The notes: a model not told the origin generated them from the letters alone. DNA of 64,000 bases from Bog-473 sp963728845 (GCA_963728845.1 CAVSLS010000057.1:27944-91943); one strand, 5' to 3'; shown: positions 8,244 to 17,223, numbered from the stretch's first letter. Made by a program: numbers and translations.

Positions 8244-9208
8244 GCTGCGTCCTCCTTCGGAGTCGTGGTGGTCGTGGCGTGCCCGGTCAGGGCGAGGAAC
8301 ACCTCGTCGAGGGTGGGACGGCGGAGGGCGATGTCCTCCACGGGGACGGCGGCGTCGTCGAGGGCCCGGACGACGATGGGTAGCAGTCGCGAGCCGCTGG
8401 GTGCGGCGATGGAGCACCGCCGCGTCGCCGGGTCGGTGGCCGGCTCGGCCATGCCGAGCGACCCGAGCACCTCGGCCGCCCGCTGCATGGTGAGCAGGTC
8501 GGCGGTGTGCAGCTCGACCATGTCGGCACCAACCCGCGACTTCAGCTCGTCGGGCGTGCCCTGGGCGATCACGCGTCCTCCGTCGATGATGACGATGGAC
8601 GACGCCAGGTGGTCCGCCTCGTCGAGGTACTGCGTCGTCAGCACGACATCGGTCCCGGCCCAGCTCATCTCTCGGATGCCGTCCCACACCTCGTTGCGGC
8701 TCCCCGGATCGAGCCCGGTGGTCGGCTCGTCGAGGAGCAGGACGCGCGGGGAGCCGACGAGGCTCGCCCCGAGGTCGAGCCGCCGGCGCATCCCGCCGGA
8801 ATAGGTCCGGACCTGGCGGTCGGCGGCCTCCACGAGATCCATCTGCTCGAGGATCCGCGCCGCGCTCTGCTTGGCCGCGCCGGCAGGCTGCCCGTAGAGG
8901 CGGGCCACCATGACCAGGTTCTCCCGGCCGGTCATCATCTCTTCGACCGCGGCCGACTGGCCGGCCAGGCCGATCATGCGCCGCACCGCCATCGCGTCGC
9001 GGACGGCGTCATGGCCGCCCACGAGCAATGACCCGCGGTCGGGCTGGAGCAGCGTCGCCACCATGCGGATGAACGTGGTCTTGCCCGCGCCGTTCGGCCC
9101 GAGGATGGCCACGGGTTTGCCCGCCGGCAGCGTGAGAGAGAAGTCGGACAGAGCCTGGACCTTCCCGAACTTCTTGCTGAGGCCGTCGGCCTCGATGAGC
9201 GCGTCCAT
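8240..9208 (-). CDS. DrrA-type ABC exporter ATPase (PadR-linked)
   Basis: The 322-residue ABC ATPase has Walker A GPNGAGKTT at 37-45, signature YSGGMRRRLDLG, Walker B VLLLDEPTTGLDP, a TTQYLDEAD switch region, and the C-terminal RRPTLDEVFLALTG element of drug exporters. A strong AAAGGAGG precedes the ATG at 9208. It is coupled to the downstream permease by a 4-bp overlap. The PadR gene lies immediately upstream on the same strand, with a hairpin between, so PadR probably regulates this exporter; direct control is inferred. Confidence 0.95.
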   Translation of the reverse strand: MDALIEADGLSKKFGKVQALSDFSLTLPAGKPVAILGPNGAGKTTFIRMVATLLQPDRGSLLVGGHDAVRDAMAVRRMIGLAGQSAAVEEMMTGRENLVMVARLYGQPAGAAKQSAARILEQMDLVEAADRQVRTYSGGMRRRLDLGASLVGSPRVLLLDEPTTGLDPGSRNEVWDGIREMSWAGTDVVLTTQYLDEADHLASSIVIIDGGRVIAQGTPDELKSRVGADMVELHTADLLTMQRAAEVLGSLGMAEPATDPATRRCSIAAPSGSRLLPIVVRALDDAAVPVEDIALRRPTLDEVFLALTGHATTTTTPKEDAA

Positions 9209-9317
9209 TGGCGCGCCTCCTTTCGTCGGAGAGCCCGCTCGACGGAGGTCGCCTACGCTCTTGGGTGCTGCCTCGGGCGAAGGCCCCTCGTGGGTCGGGC
9301 TCGTGGTTGTGTGGGCT

Positions 9318-9347
9318 CGGGGCCGCGTGGTGCAACACGCGGCCCCG
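9318..9347 (-). terminator. Strong hairpin just after the PadR gene stop
   Basis: CGGGGCCGCGTG pairs perfectly with CACGCGGCCCCG around a 6-base loop (GTGCAA), 2 bp downstream of the padR stop. No T-tract follows. It should end or attenuate padR transcription before the ABC operon. Confidence 0.6.
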
Positions 9348-9349
9348 GG

Positions 9350-9994
9350 TCATTCAAGGTTCGTGTCGAAGTTGAACTGCACCTCCTCGGGGTTGAAGCC
9401 TTCGGTGTGGAACATGCGCCACATGTCGAGCCCCTCGAGGGTGCCCGCGGTCATGTCGTCGACGAGGCCGTTGACGAACTTCAGCTCGGCGGCGAGCTGC
9501 TGCTCCTCGTACTCGGTCTCCAGCTCGAAGATCCGGGGCAACCCGGCCTCGTGCGCTGCCTTCATGGCGCTGCGGATGGCGACCACCTTCATCTTCAGCG
9601 CGTCGGCCCGCGCCCGAAGTGCCGCGAGGGCGTCGTCGGGATCGAGGGAAGGGATGAAGGAGAGACCCGCCATGAACGCCGGGTACTCCTTCGTGGGGAC
9701 GCCGATGAGCTCGGTCATCCAGTCGTCCATCTCGCGCGACCCGTCGTCGGTGATCTCGTACACGGTGCGCTGGGGCCGCTTGCCCTCCCGCACGGTGCCG
9801 GTCGCCTTGATGAAACCCTTCTTCTCGAGCACCTCGACCACGGCGTAAAGGGAGCCGTAATTGAGGCGGACGCTCTCCTGTTTGGCCCGCTGGCGCAGGG
9901 TCTGGGCCACCTCGTAGGGGTGCATGGGCTTCTCGTAGAGGCAGACCAGCACCGCCAGGGCGAGGGGGTTGGAGCGGGACCATCGTGGTGGCAT
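9350..9994 (-). CDS. PadR-family transcriptional regulator
   Basis: The 214-residue protein has an N-terminal winged helix (about residues 8-85; NYGSLYAVVEVLEKKGFI is the recognition-helix region) and a C-terminal helical dimerisation domain of the Vir_C type (about 95-180). PadR proteins of this class usually repress adjacent exporter genes and respond to phenolic or drug-like ligands. The ATG at 9994 sits exactly six bases after a TACTAT -10 box, so the transcript is probably leaderless. The downstream DrrAB-type exporter is the likely target. Confidence 0.93.
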   Translation of the reverse strand: MPPRWSRSNPLALAVLVCLYEKPMHPYEVAQTLRQRAKQESVRLNYGSLYAVVEVLEKKGFIKATGTVREGKRPQRTVYEITDDGSREMDDWMTELIGVPTKEYPAFMAGLSFIPSLDPDDALAALRARADALKMKVVAIRSAMKAAHEAGLPRIFELETEYEEQQLAAELKFVNGLVDDMTAGTLEGLDMWRMFHTEGFNPEEVQFNFDTNLE

Positions 9995-10044
9995 CGACTC
10001 ATAGTATTCGATTCAGAGTAATCTGTAAAGAGTGCTCTGAGACG
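9994..10044 (-). promoter_or_regulatory. padR promoter with overlapping inverted repeat
   Basis: On the minus strand, TTTACA (10029-10024), a 17-base spacer and TACTAT (10006-10001) form a near-consensus promoter whose start coincides with the padR ATG at 9994. An inverted repeat CAGAG (10014-10018) ... CTCTG (10035-10039) spans the -35 box in this unusually A/T-rich stretch and would suit autoregulation by PadR. Confidence 0.6.
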
Positions 10045-10195
10045 AATCTTCTGACTCGTGTGGCCTCCAATTAGACGTCTCCCCGGAGCTACGTCACGCA
10101 CGCTCGCCAAGCAAGCACGCGGGCGATCGGGCCCGGAAAAGTGTGTCCGTGACCCAGCCAACCGTCACACCCTGCCGACCAAAGTGAGAGAAGGT

Positions 10196-10227
10196 CAGGA
10201 CCCGCAGGCTGATGCCGGCGGGTCCTG
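10196..10227 (-). terminator. Terminator of the 10.3-10.8 kb membrane-protein gene
   Basis: A perfect 10-bp stem (CAGGACCCGC with GCGGGTCCTG) and 12-base loop lies 24 bp past the stop. On the minus strand it is followed by a pyrimidine-rich stretch (ACCTTCTCTCACTTTGG), consistent with an intrinsic terminator. Confidence 0.6.
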
Positions 10228-10250
10228 GGGGTCTTCGAGCCCGGGAGGAC

Positions 10251-10781
10251 TCAGGCGATGGCCGGGGACCGGAGCAGCCCGCCCCGCTCGATGACGGCGC
10301 CAGAGCGGCGGGCCTTGATGTACAGGCCAGCCGTCCGGGTGGACACCTCGGCCATGGCCATGAGGATGAACGCCGTGGCCCAGACCGAACCCGAGGTGAT
10401 GGCGTGGGCGGCGCTGAACCGGGCGACGGCCGGTGCGCCGCCGTGGCTGACCCACAGCGAGAAGCCGACCCGTGCGCCGATGCCGGCCACCCACAAGACG
10501 GCGGCCAGGGCGCCCGCCTTGGCGAAGGCGCCGGCGCCGTCGCGGCCAACCGTCGTGGCCAGTGCGGCCAGGGCCCCCAAGATGGCGCCGAACGCCGTGC
10601 CGCCGACCACGAGCACGAGGTCGTTGCCGGCGGTCGGGATGCCGTGAAGGATGCTGGTGCAGACCCAGATCGTCACGACGAGGGGGAACACCAGGCGGGC
10701 CTTGGTCACCTTGTGGCCCCGGACCTGCAGGACCACCAGACCGACCAGGAAGAGGTTGAGGAGGTATTCGGCGAGTGTCAT
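10251..10781 (-). CDS. Unknown integral membrane protein, about five TM segments
   Basis: The 176-residue hydrophobic protein has about five predicted membrane helices: about residues 3-20, 30-45, 54-75, 87-108 and 128-145. The loops are short and the C-terminal tail is basic (YIKARRSGAVIERGG). I do not recognise a family with confidence; it resembles small DUF1453/CcdC-like membrane proteins in layout only. A GAAGG lies directly before the ATG. It is a single-gene unit with its own terminator between the padR promoter and the third exporter. Confidence 0.75.
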   Translation of the reverse strand: MTLAEYLLNLFLVGLVVLQVRGHKVTKARLVFPLVVTIWVCTSILHGIPTAGNDLVLVVGGTAFGAILGALAALATTVGRDGAGAFAKAGALAAVLWVAGIGARVGFSLWVSHGGAPAVARFSAAHAITSGSVWATAFILMAMAEVSTRTAGLYIKARRSGAVIERGGLLRSPAIA

Positions 10782-11173
10782 ACCTTCAGTGTCTGCCTCG
10801 ACGGGCGCCCCTGCGTCAGCCCAGGGGTGGACCTTTGGGTGGATCCCGTCTCCACCTCTTCTGGGGCGCCCAGATCGGCCGGGTGCGACTCCGTGGTCGC
10901 CCGGGACGGCTTCGTGGCCGAAGAGATCAGCCGGCAGAGGAGATCAACAGCCCGAAGATCTGACATTTCCTTCCCGAGGGTGTCGATATCCCCTCCCCTC
11001 GTTCGACGTCCGGTCGCCAGCGCGACGCAACGCCCCGACGAACAAGGAGGAGCATCACCATGCGGCCCACTGTCCAGCCGGTCCAAACCGGAGCCCAACA
11101 GGGAACCATCCCCCCCGATCCCGTTCTCCCGGGCTGGTCCCCGGGGTCACAGCGTCTCGGTAGGGTCCGGCGC
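10782..11173. other. 392-bp intergenic region before the third ABC exporter
   Basis: No gene is clear here. A strong AAGGAGGAG precedes an ATG at 11060 that is in frame with the ATPase start at 11174 and would add 38 proline-rich residues. Its third codon positions are less G/C-biased than in real genes here, so I treat it as upstream sequence, but a 38-residue longer ATPase or a leader is possible. Confidence 0.4.
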
Positions 11174-12161
11174 ATGACCACTCCCACCGAGGCAATCGCC
11201 ACCGAAGGGCTGGTGCGGCAGTTCGGCGAGGCCGTCGCGGTCGACCACGTCGATCTCCACATCCGTCCCGGTGAGATCTACGGCTTTCTCGGTCCCAACG
11301 GGGCCGGGAAATCGACGACCGTGCTCATGCTGTGCACCCTGCTGGCGCCCACCGGCGGGCCGTGCCACCGTGGCCGGGCACGACGTGGTCACCGAGCCCG
11401 GGAGGGTGCGCCTCAACATCGGCGCCGCGCTGCAGGAGGCCTCGCTCGATCCGCTGCAGACCGGCATCGAGCTGCTTCGCCTCCAGGGGCGCCTCTACGG
11501 CCTCTCCCGCAAGGAGATCGACAAGCGCGTGGAGGACCTGGCCTCGCTCATCGACATCGGGGACGCCCTCGGCCGGCGCATCGGCACGTACTCGGGCGGC
11601 ATGAAGCGGCGACTCGATCTCGCCGCCGCCCTCGTGCACAACCCGACCGTCCTGTTCCTCGACGAGCCGACCACCGGGCTCGACCCCGTGAGCCGGCTCG
11701 CCGTCTGGGCCGAGGTGCGGCGGCTCAACCGTGAGCTGGGCATGACGATCTTTCTCACCACCCAGTACCTCGAGGAGGCCGACGAACTGGCCCATCGGGT
11801 GGGCATCATCGACGGCGGTCGCATCGTGGCCGAGGGCACCCCGAACGAGCTGAAGCAGGCCATCGGGACCGACGTGATCATCGCCCGGGTCGACGGCGAA
11901 GCCGCCGTCGTCCTGCCCCTCATCCAACAGGTCGAGGGGGTGCTGAGCGTCGAGGCGCACGGCAACGAGCTCCTCGTCGCCAGTGCCAACGGTTCGGCGG
12001 CGATCAGCCCGGTCGCCGTCGCCCTGGCTCGGCACTCGGTCCAGGTGCGCGACCTCACCCTGCGCACGCCGACGCTCGACGACGTGTTCCTCGAGCTGAC
12101 GGGCACGCACATCGAGCGCGGGGAGAGGGCCGACGAGGAGAGGGAGGAGGTGTCGGTATGA
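11174..12161 (+). CDS. DrrA-type ABC exporter ATPase, single-base frameshift
   Basis: This is the ATPase of a third DrrAB-type exporter. Walker A GPNGAGKST is at 40-48; the signature YSGGMKRRLDLA, Walker B VLFLDEPTTGLDP and C-terminal RTPTLDDVFLELTG are all present. The frame breaks at about 11360: the sequence reads GGCGGGCCGTGCC where GGCGGGCGTGCC would restore ATVAGHDVVTEPG in frame. One extra C is the simplest explanation. Corrected length is about 329 residues. The 3' end overlaps the permease start by 4 bp. No dedicated regulator adjoins this pair. It is either a sequencing error or a recent knockout. Confidence 0.88.
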
Positions 12162-12994
12162 CGACCACGACGCTCGACGAAATGGCGGTACCCGGCGGCG
12201 CTCCCCCCACCATCCGGGCGAGGCCGGCGGGCTTCCTCCACGACCTGACCTCCATCGCGGGCCGCGCGCTGCGGGGCGTCCCCCGGGACATCGCCACCGT
12301 CATCCCGCCGATCTTCATCGCCCTGTTCTTCTTCGTGGTCAACATCGCCACGCTCAAGAAGCTCGCCGGTGAGGTGCCCGGACTCGACTACAACGCCTTC
12401 CAGATGGCGACGGCCATACTGCTCGGCGTCACGGGCGTCTCCCGCGCCGGATCGCTCGTGCTCGACATTCAGGACAAGTACTTCGACCGCCTGCTCCTGA
12501 CCCCGGTGCGGCGCACCGCCATCCTGATCGGCCACATGGCGGCCGACATGGGCGTGGCGGCCGCGCTGACGGTGCCGATCATCGTGCTCGGGCTGATCCT
12601 CGGTGTGCGCTTCGAGGGGGGACCCCTCGGCATCGTCGCCTTCATCGCCGTGGCGTCGCTCTGGAGCCTGGCGTTCGCCGGCTTCGGCTACGCCATCGCG
12701 CTCAAGACCGGCAACCCGGCGGCGGTCAATTCGACCTTCCTGTTGTTCTTCCCGTTCCTGTTCCTGACCACGGCCTACGTGCCGCGCCAGGAGCTGGCGG
12801 GATGGCTGAACACCGTGGCGGGGTTCAACCCGGTCACCTACATCCTCGCCGGCCTGCGCTCGGTCGATCAGTCCGCCGGTTGGCACTGGACCGAGCTCGG
12901 CCAGGCCCTGCTCGCCATCGGCGTCGTCGGCGCGATCAGCATGTCGCTCTGCTTCGCCGCCCTGCGGGGTCGGATCAAGCGGGGTGCCAACTGA
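12158..12994 (+). CDS. ABC-2 type permease of third exporter
   Basis: The 278-residue membrane protein is the permease partner of the preceding ATPase. It has about six hydrophobic segments, a cytoplasmic loop LDIQDKYFDRLLLTPVRRTA, and FPFLFLTTAYVPRQELAGW, matching the drug-exporter ABC-2 permeases. The ATG overlaps the ATPase stop, giving coupled translation. The frame is intact, which argues that the break in the ATPase is recent or artefactual. Confidence 0.93.
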   Translation: MTTTTLDEMAVPGGAPPTIRARPAGFLHDLTSIAGRALRGVPRDIATVIPPIFIALFFFVVNIATLKKLAGEVPGLDYNAFQMATAILLGVTGVSRAGSLVLDIQDKYFDRLLLTPVRRTAILIGHMAADMGVAAALTVPIIVLGLILGVRFEGGPLGIVAFIAVASLWSLAFAGFGYAIALKTGNPAAVNSTFLLFFPFLFLTTAYVPRQELAGWLNTVAGFNPVTYILAGLRSVDQSAGWHWTELGQALLAIGVVGAISMSLCFAALRGRIKRGAN

Positions 12995-13041
12995 GGTCGG
13001 CGCCCCTGGTCCGCCAGTCCGACGCCTGTCAGGCTGTGGGC

Positions 13042-13665
13042 GTGGACCCGGCGGAGAGCATCGACGCGCACCAGCACGACCACCCAGCCGGGAACGGGCC
13101 GTTCCAGGGCCTCACCGGTTACCTCGTCGGCCTGAGCTTCCTGTTCAGTCGCAAGAAGGATGCCCGGCTGGCCAGCGACCTCACCGGGGTGAGAGCCGGC
13201 GACGACGTGGTCGACATCGGCTGCGGCCCCGGGGTGGCGCTGCGCGAGGCCCGACGCCGGGGCGCCACCTGCACGGGTGTGGACCCGGCGCCGGCGATGC
13301 TCCGGCTCGGCCGGATGGTCTCGAGCCGCGACATCACCTACGTCGAGGGCACCGCCGAGGCACTCCCCCTGCCCGACGGATCCGCTTCGGTGGCCTGGTC
13401 GCTGGCGACGGCCCACCACTGGGCCGACGTGGCCCAGGGACTCGCCGAAGCCCGGCGGGTCCTCCAGCAGGGCGGACGGCTGTTGATCCTCGAGCACCAC
13501 TCGGCCCCGGGCGCGAAGGGCCACGCCAGGCACGGATTGACGGACGAGCAGGCCGCGGCCTTCGCCGCCGCCTGCAGCGCGGCCGGGTTCGCCGACGTGC
13601 GCGTCGAGGAGCACGAGGGCAGGCGCGGACCGGCGCTCGCCGTGCTGGCCGTCCGCCCCCACTGA
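13042..13665 (+). CDS. Class I SAM-dependent methyltransferase
   Basis: The 207-residue protein is a UbiE/Methyltransf_11-like enzyme. SAM motif I is VVDIGCGPGVALREA, followed by an acidic residue ending strand 2 (TGVDPAPAML), a motif II region LPDGSASVAWSLATAHHW, and RVLQQGGRLLILEHH. The GTG at 13042 has AGG 8 bases upstream; a GTG two codons earlier is too close to it. The substrate is unknown. It lies 48 bp after the exporter permease, so it may be read through from that operon. Confidence 0.85.
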   Translation: MDPAESIDAHQHDHPAGNGPFQGLTGYLVGLSFLFSRKKDARLASDLTGVRAGDDVVDIGCGPGVALREARRRGATCTGVDPAPAMLRLGRMVSSRDITYVEGTAEALPLPDGSASVAWSLATAHHWADVAQGLAEARRVLQQGGRLLILEHHSAPGAKGHARHGLTDEQAAAFAAACSAAGFADVRVEEHEGRRGPALAVLAVRPH

Positions 13666-13733
13666 TCCGGGCCCACTGGACGACTCGCCCCAGCCGAAGA
13701 CTGGGCCATCGCGGGCGCATAACCTCCACTGAC

Positions 13734-14543
13734 GTGGCCCCCGCCGTCGTCCACGTCGCGCCGCACCCCGACGACGAGGCGGTCGGCTGCCCGGGTGCGC
13801 TCCTCCACCTCCGGGATCGGGGCTGGACCGTCGTCAGCGTCATCGCCAGCCTCGGGTTCAGCGGGCAGTGGGATCGCCGCCACGCTGAATCCGAGGAAGC
13901 CGCACGCCGGGCCGGCTTCGTGCCCGTCTTCGTGGACCCGCCCCTCAACCTCGACCTCGACGCCGACCGGGACCTCGCCACTCGCCGCATCGCGAACGAG
14001 CTGCCGGCGATCGTGAAGGAGCACGGCGCGTCCATCGTCGTCTCCCCTTCTCCCCATGACGTGCACCACGGCCACGAGGCCGTCGGCCGCGGTGTCCAGC
14101 GCGCCATGGCCGTGCTGCCTCCCACGCTGCGATGGTGGATGTGGGGCGTGTGGGGCGACCTCCCGGCGCCCAACGTCTTCTACGGGTTCGACCACACGAT
14201 GCTCGAGCGCGCCCTGCACGTCCTCGAGGCCTACGCCGGCGAGCTGGAACGCAACGACTACCGGCCGTATCTCGCCGGGCGGGCCAGCGCGAACGCCGTG
14301 CTGGGCTCCGAGCGCGTCTTCGGCTTCGGGTCCCCTGCGGCCAGCGCCCTCCCGTTCGCGGAGCTGCTCACGGAGGTGCGCCTGCTCGACGGGCGGTTCA
14401 TGGCCTCCCAGCCCCACCTCCTCGATGAAGGCGGCGAGCTCACACTGGCGTACGACGCCGACCTCACGGCCTGGCTCGACTCGCCCAGCGTGCACGAGCT
14501 CGTGGGCTACATCCGCGAGATCCGCGCCGAGACTGCGACGTGA
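13734..14543 (+). CDS. LmbE/PIG-L-family deacetylase
   Basis: The 269-residue protein belongs to the LmbE/PIG-L zinc-dependent N-acetylglucosamine deacetylase family (MshB and Mca are relatives). The metal-binding PHPDDEAVGCPG near the N-terminus and the second motif PSPHDVHHGHEAVGRG are both intact. No SD precedes the GTG at 13734, but TAACCT lies 8 bases upstream, so a leaderless start is likely. It precedes two PhyH dioxygenase genes with 7 bp and 4 bp junctions and probably forms an operon with them. The substrate could be a glycoconjugate; no mycothiol genes adjoin. Confidence 0.9.
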   Translation: MAPAVVHVAPHPDDEAVGCPGALLHLRDRGWTVVSVIASLGFSGQWDRRHAESEEAARRAGFVPVFVDPPLNLDLDADRDLATRRIANELPAIVKEHGASIVVSPSPHDVHHGHEAVGRGVQRAMAVLPPTLRWWMWGVWGDLPAPNVFYGFDHTMLERALHVLEAYAGELERNDYRPYLAGRASANAVLGSERVFGFGSPAASALPFAELLTEVRLLDGRFMASQPHLLDEGGELTLAYDADLTAWLDSPSVHELVGYIREIRAETAT

Positions 14544-14550
14544 AGGCGGC

Positions 14551-15378
14551 GTGACGACGATCCCCACGCTGACGCCCGAGCTCGTCGAGGCCTTCCGGCG
14601 CGACGGGTTCGTGATGGTGCCGGATCTCCTGAGCGCCGACGAGGTTGTGCGCTTCGGGGCGGCGGTCGACGAGGCCGTGGCCCGGCGCGGCCGGTACGAC
14701 ACCCGCACACTGGCCCAGAAGTCGCACTACGAGCAGAGCTTCACGCAGTGCCAGAACCTGTGGGAGGACTGCCCCGACGTCCGCCCGCTCACGTTCCATC
14801 CCGTCGTCGCCGAAACGGCGGCCCGACTGCTCGGGGTCGACGCCGTCCGGATCTGGCACGACCAGGCGCTCTACAAGGAGGCGGGCGGGCGCGAGACCGA
14901 TCCGCACCAAGACCAGCCCTATTGGCCGATCGTCGAAACCGACACGATCACCGCGTGGATCCCCTTCGACGGCTCGACGCTGGAGAGCGGCGCCATGGGC
15001 TACCTGCCCGGCAGCCACCGTCTTGGAGTGCGTGAGTTCGTCGACATCTTCTCCGGCTGCGGCGAGGACCCGCTCACCCGACGCGAGCTCGAAGGGATGA
15101 CGCCCGTGTTCGTCGAGGTCCCGCCGCGCTCGGTGGCCTTCCACCACGGCCTCACCTTCCACTTGGCCAAGCCGAACACGACCGCTACCGTCCGTCGGGT
15201 GCACACCGCGATCTACTTCGCCGACGGCTCCACCCGGGGCGAAGGGCGCTTCCCGCATCCGTCGGTCGAACGGGCCGGGATCGCCGTGGGTGCGGTCATC
15301 GCCAGCGACGTCACGCCGATCGCCTGGCCCCGTCCCGACGGTCACCCGCCCCCACCACCCGCGGAGCCGATGGCATGA
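14551..15378 (+). CDS. Phytanoyl-CoA dioxygenase (PhyH) family protein, first of pair
   Basis: The 275-residue protein is an Fe(II)/2-oxoglutarate oxygenase of the PhyH family. The iron-binding His-x-Asp is seen in DPHQDQPYW, the distal His in FHHGLTFHLAKPN, and a downstream Arg (VRRVHTAIY) could bind 2-oxoglutarate. The GTG at 14551 follows GAAGGCGGC, 7 bp after the deacetylase stop. Its stop overlaps the next PhyH gene by 4 bp. Such enzymes hydroxylate acyl-CoAs or secondary metabolites; the tandem pairing suggests two steps on one compound, which is inference. Confidence 0.9.
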   Translation: MTTIPTLTPELVEAFRRDGFVMVPDLLSADEVVRFGAAVDEAVARRGRYDTRTLAQKSHYEQSFTQCQNLWEDCPDVRPLTFHPVVAETAARLLGVDAVRIWHDQALYKEAGGRETDPHQDQPYWPIVETDTITAWIPFDGSTLESGAMGYLPGSHRLGVREFVDIFSGCGEDPLTRRELEGMTPVFVEVPPRSVAFHHGLTFHLAKPNTTATVRRVHTAIYFADGSTRGEGRFPHPSVERAGIAVGAVIASDVTPIAWPRPDGHPPPPPAEPMA

Positions 15379-16172
15379 GCGGCGGTGTGCTGACGGACGA
15401 GCAGCGCGCGTCATGGACGCAGCGGGGCTTCTTCCGCATCGGAGGCTTCGCACCACCGGAGACGTGCGAGGCCATGCTGTCCCGGGTGACCCGTGTGGTG
15501 CGGGACCCGGACCTCGCCACCGCCCTCGGAGTCAAGGTGGTACCAGAGAGCAACAAGGCCGGCATTGCGGTGGCCAACCCCGAGGACGGCGTCTCGAAGA
15601 TCTTCAAGCTGCACCGCGACTCCGTCTTCGCCGACTTCGCGGACTCCGCCGAGGTCGTCGACGCGGTCGCGGAGCTCATCGCACCCGACATCGACGTGTT
15701 CTTGTCCCAGTTCATCTTCAAGACGGCGGGCGCCTGGGGACAACCCTGGCACCAGGACTCCTTCTACTTCCCCTTCGAACCCGCCCGCCCGGTGGTCGGC
15801 GTGTGGCTGGCCGTCACCGAGGCGACACTGGTCAACGGCTGCCTGCATGTGCTGCCCCGTTCGCACAACGGGCCGGTGCGCACCCACGTCCCGGATCGCC
15901 GTCCCGGCGCCAACTACGGCTACTTCGAGATCGTCGACCACGACATGACGGCCTCCGAGCCCGTGCTCATGGACCCTGGTGACCTCCTGGTCTTCGACAG
16001 CCACTTGATGCACTGCTCGACGGACAACGAGTCGGCGGGCATCCGCGCCGCCATGGTGTACCACTACGCCGCGGCGGGGACGGTGGACCACACCGAGGAG
16101 TACTTCCCGACCGTGAACGACTGGGTGCCGGCGCGCCGGGGCGGACGGCCGACGGTGCCCCAGGCCGCCTGA
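15375..16172 (+). CDS. Phytanoyl-CoA dioxygenase (PhyH) family protein, second of pair
   Basis: The 265-residue PhyH oxygenase is coupled to the previous one by an ATGA overlap. The iron site is visible as WHQDSFYF (His-x-Asp) and the distal His as LMHCSTDN, followed by IRAAMVYHY for 2-oxoglutarate binding. It is only distantly similar to its neighbour, so the pair is unlikely to be a recent duplication. Closest in style to the PhyH proteins that accept acyl-CoA or betaine-like substrates; substrate unknown. Confidence 0.9.
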   Translation: MSGGVLTDEQRASWTQRGFFRIGGFAPPETCEAMLSRVTRVVRDPDLATALGVKVVPESNKAGIAVANPEDGVSKIFKLHRDSVFADFADSAEVVDAVAELIAPDIDVFLSQFIFKTAGAWGQPWHQDSFYFPFEPARPVVGVWLAVTEATLVNGCLHVLPRSHNGPVRTHVPDRRPGANYGYFEIVDHDMTASEPVLMDPGDLLVFDSHLMHCSTDNESAGIRAAMVYHYAAAGTVDHTEEYFPTVNDWVPARRGGRPTVPQAA

Positions 16173-16185
16173 GGGACGCCGGTCC

Positions 16186-17223
16186 GTGCCACTGAAATTC
16201 GATGCCATGCTGCCAGCCCAGCCCTTGCGCCAGGCGGCCGAGCTCGGGCGCCGGGCGGCGGCCGCCGGGCTGTCGGGGCTGGTGGTGACCGAGGCGGGTC
16301 GTACGGCGTACCTCACCTGCGGCGCGCTGGTGGTGGCGGCCGACATCGACGTGCTGACGGGCATCGCCGTCGCCTTCCCGCGCAGCCCCATGGTCACGGC
16401 GGCCACGGCGTGGGAGCTGGCCGAGGCGAGCGGGGGGCGCTTCCGCCTCGGTCTCGGCGCCCAGGTGCGGGCCCACATCCAGCGCCGCTACGGCTCGGAG
16501 TTCGATCACCCCGGGCCGCGGCTGCGCGAGTACGTGATCGCGGTGAAGGCGATCTTCGAGTCCTTCCGCGAGGGGGCGCCGCTGGCGGTGGAGGGCGAGT
16601 ACTACAACCTCTCGCTGTTGCCGCCCACGTGGTCGCCCGGACCCATCGACTGTCCGAATCCGCCCGTCGACGTCGCGGCGGTGAACCCCTGGATGCTCCG
16701 CATGGCCGCGGAGGCGGCCGACGGCGTGCACGTCCACCCGCTGAACACACCCACCTACCTGGAGGAGACGGTGCTACCCAACCTGGAGAAGGGCGCGGCA
16801 CGCTCGGGACGCAGCGTGAACGACCTCGAGGTCGTCGTGCCGGCCTTCCTCGTCGTGGGCGACACCGACGTCGAGCGTCATGGCTGGCGGGAGCGGGCAC
16901 GCATGCAGGTGGCGTTCTACGGGTCGACACCCAACTACGCGTTCATCTTCGAGCAGCTCGACCGGGAGGGAACGACCGACCTCATCCGCGAGCGCCAGCG
17001 GGCGGGTGACCTCCCCGGCATGGCGGCGGTCATCGATGACGACCTGCTCAAGCACTTCGTCACCGAGGGGTCGTGGGACGACATCGCCGCGACGATCGTG
17101 GACAAGTACGACGGGATCGCGACCCGGGTCGTCAGCTACTTCACGGGTTCCGACGTCGTCGCCGACGCCGACGCGTTCGAGCGCTGGGGGGACCTGGCCC
17201 GTCAGGTGGTGGCCCTCTCCTAA
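16186..17223 (+). CDS. F420-dependent LLM-class oxidoreductase
   Basis: The 345-residue TIM-barrel protein is of the bacterial luciferase-like family, actinobacterial F420-type branch that opens with KFDAMLP. Typical segments are GLSGLVVTEAG, SGGRFRLGLGAQVRAHIQRR and the C-terminal SWDDIAATIVDKYDGIATRV. These enzymes transfer hydride between reduced F420 and an oxidised substrate. It starts at a GTG 13 bp after the PhyH gene and probably ends that operon. Family members often lie among lipid-degradation genes in mycobacteria; the reaction here is not known. Confidence 0.9.
   Translation: MPLKFDAMLPAQPLRQAAELGRRAAAAGLSGLVVTEAGRTAYLTCGALVVAADIDVLTGIAVAFPRSPMVTAATAWELAEASGGRFRLGLGAQVRAHIQRRYGSEFDHPGPRLREYVIAVKAIFESFREGAPLAVEGEYYNLSLLPPTWSPGPIDCPNPPVDVAAVNPWMLRMAAEAADGVHVHPLNTPTYLEETVLPNLEKGAARSGRSVNDLEVVVPAFLVVGDTDVERHGWRERARMQVAFYGSTPNYAFIFEQLDREGTTDLIRERQRAGDLPGMAAVIDDDLLKHFVTEGSWDDIAATIVDKYDGIATRVVSYFTGSDVVADADAFERWGDLARQVVALS

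Noticed and set aside
11060..11173. 38-residue N-terminal extension of the third ABC ATPase
   Set aside because: Despite a strong AAGGAGGAG, the region has weaker third-position G/C bias, is proline-rich and is not part of the DrrA family. It is noted as an alternative start.
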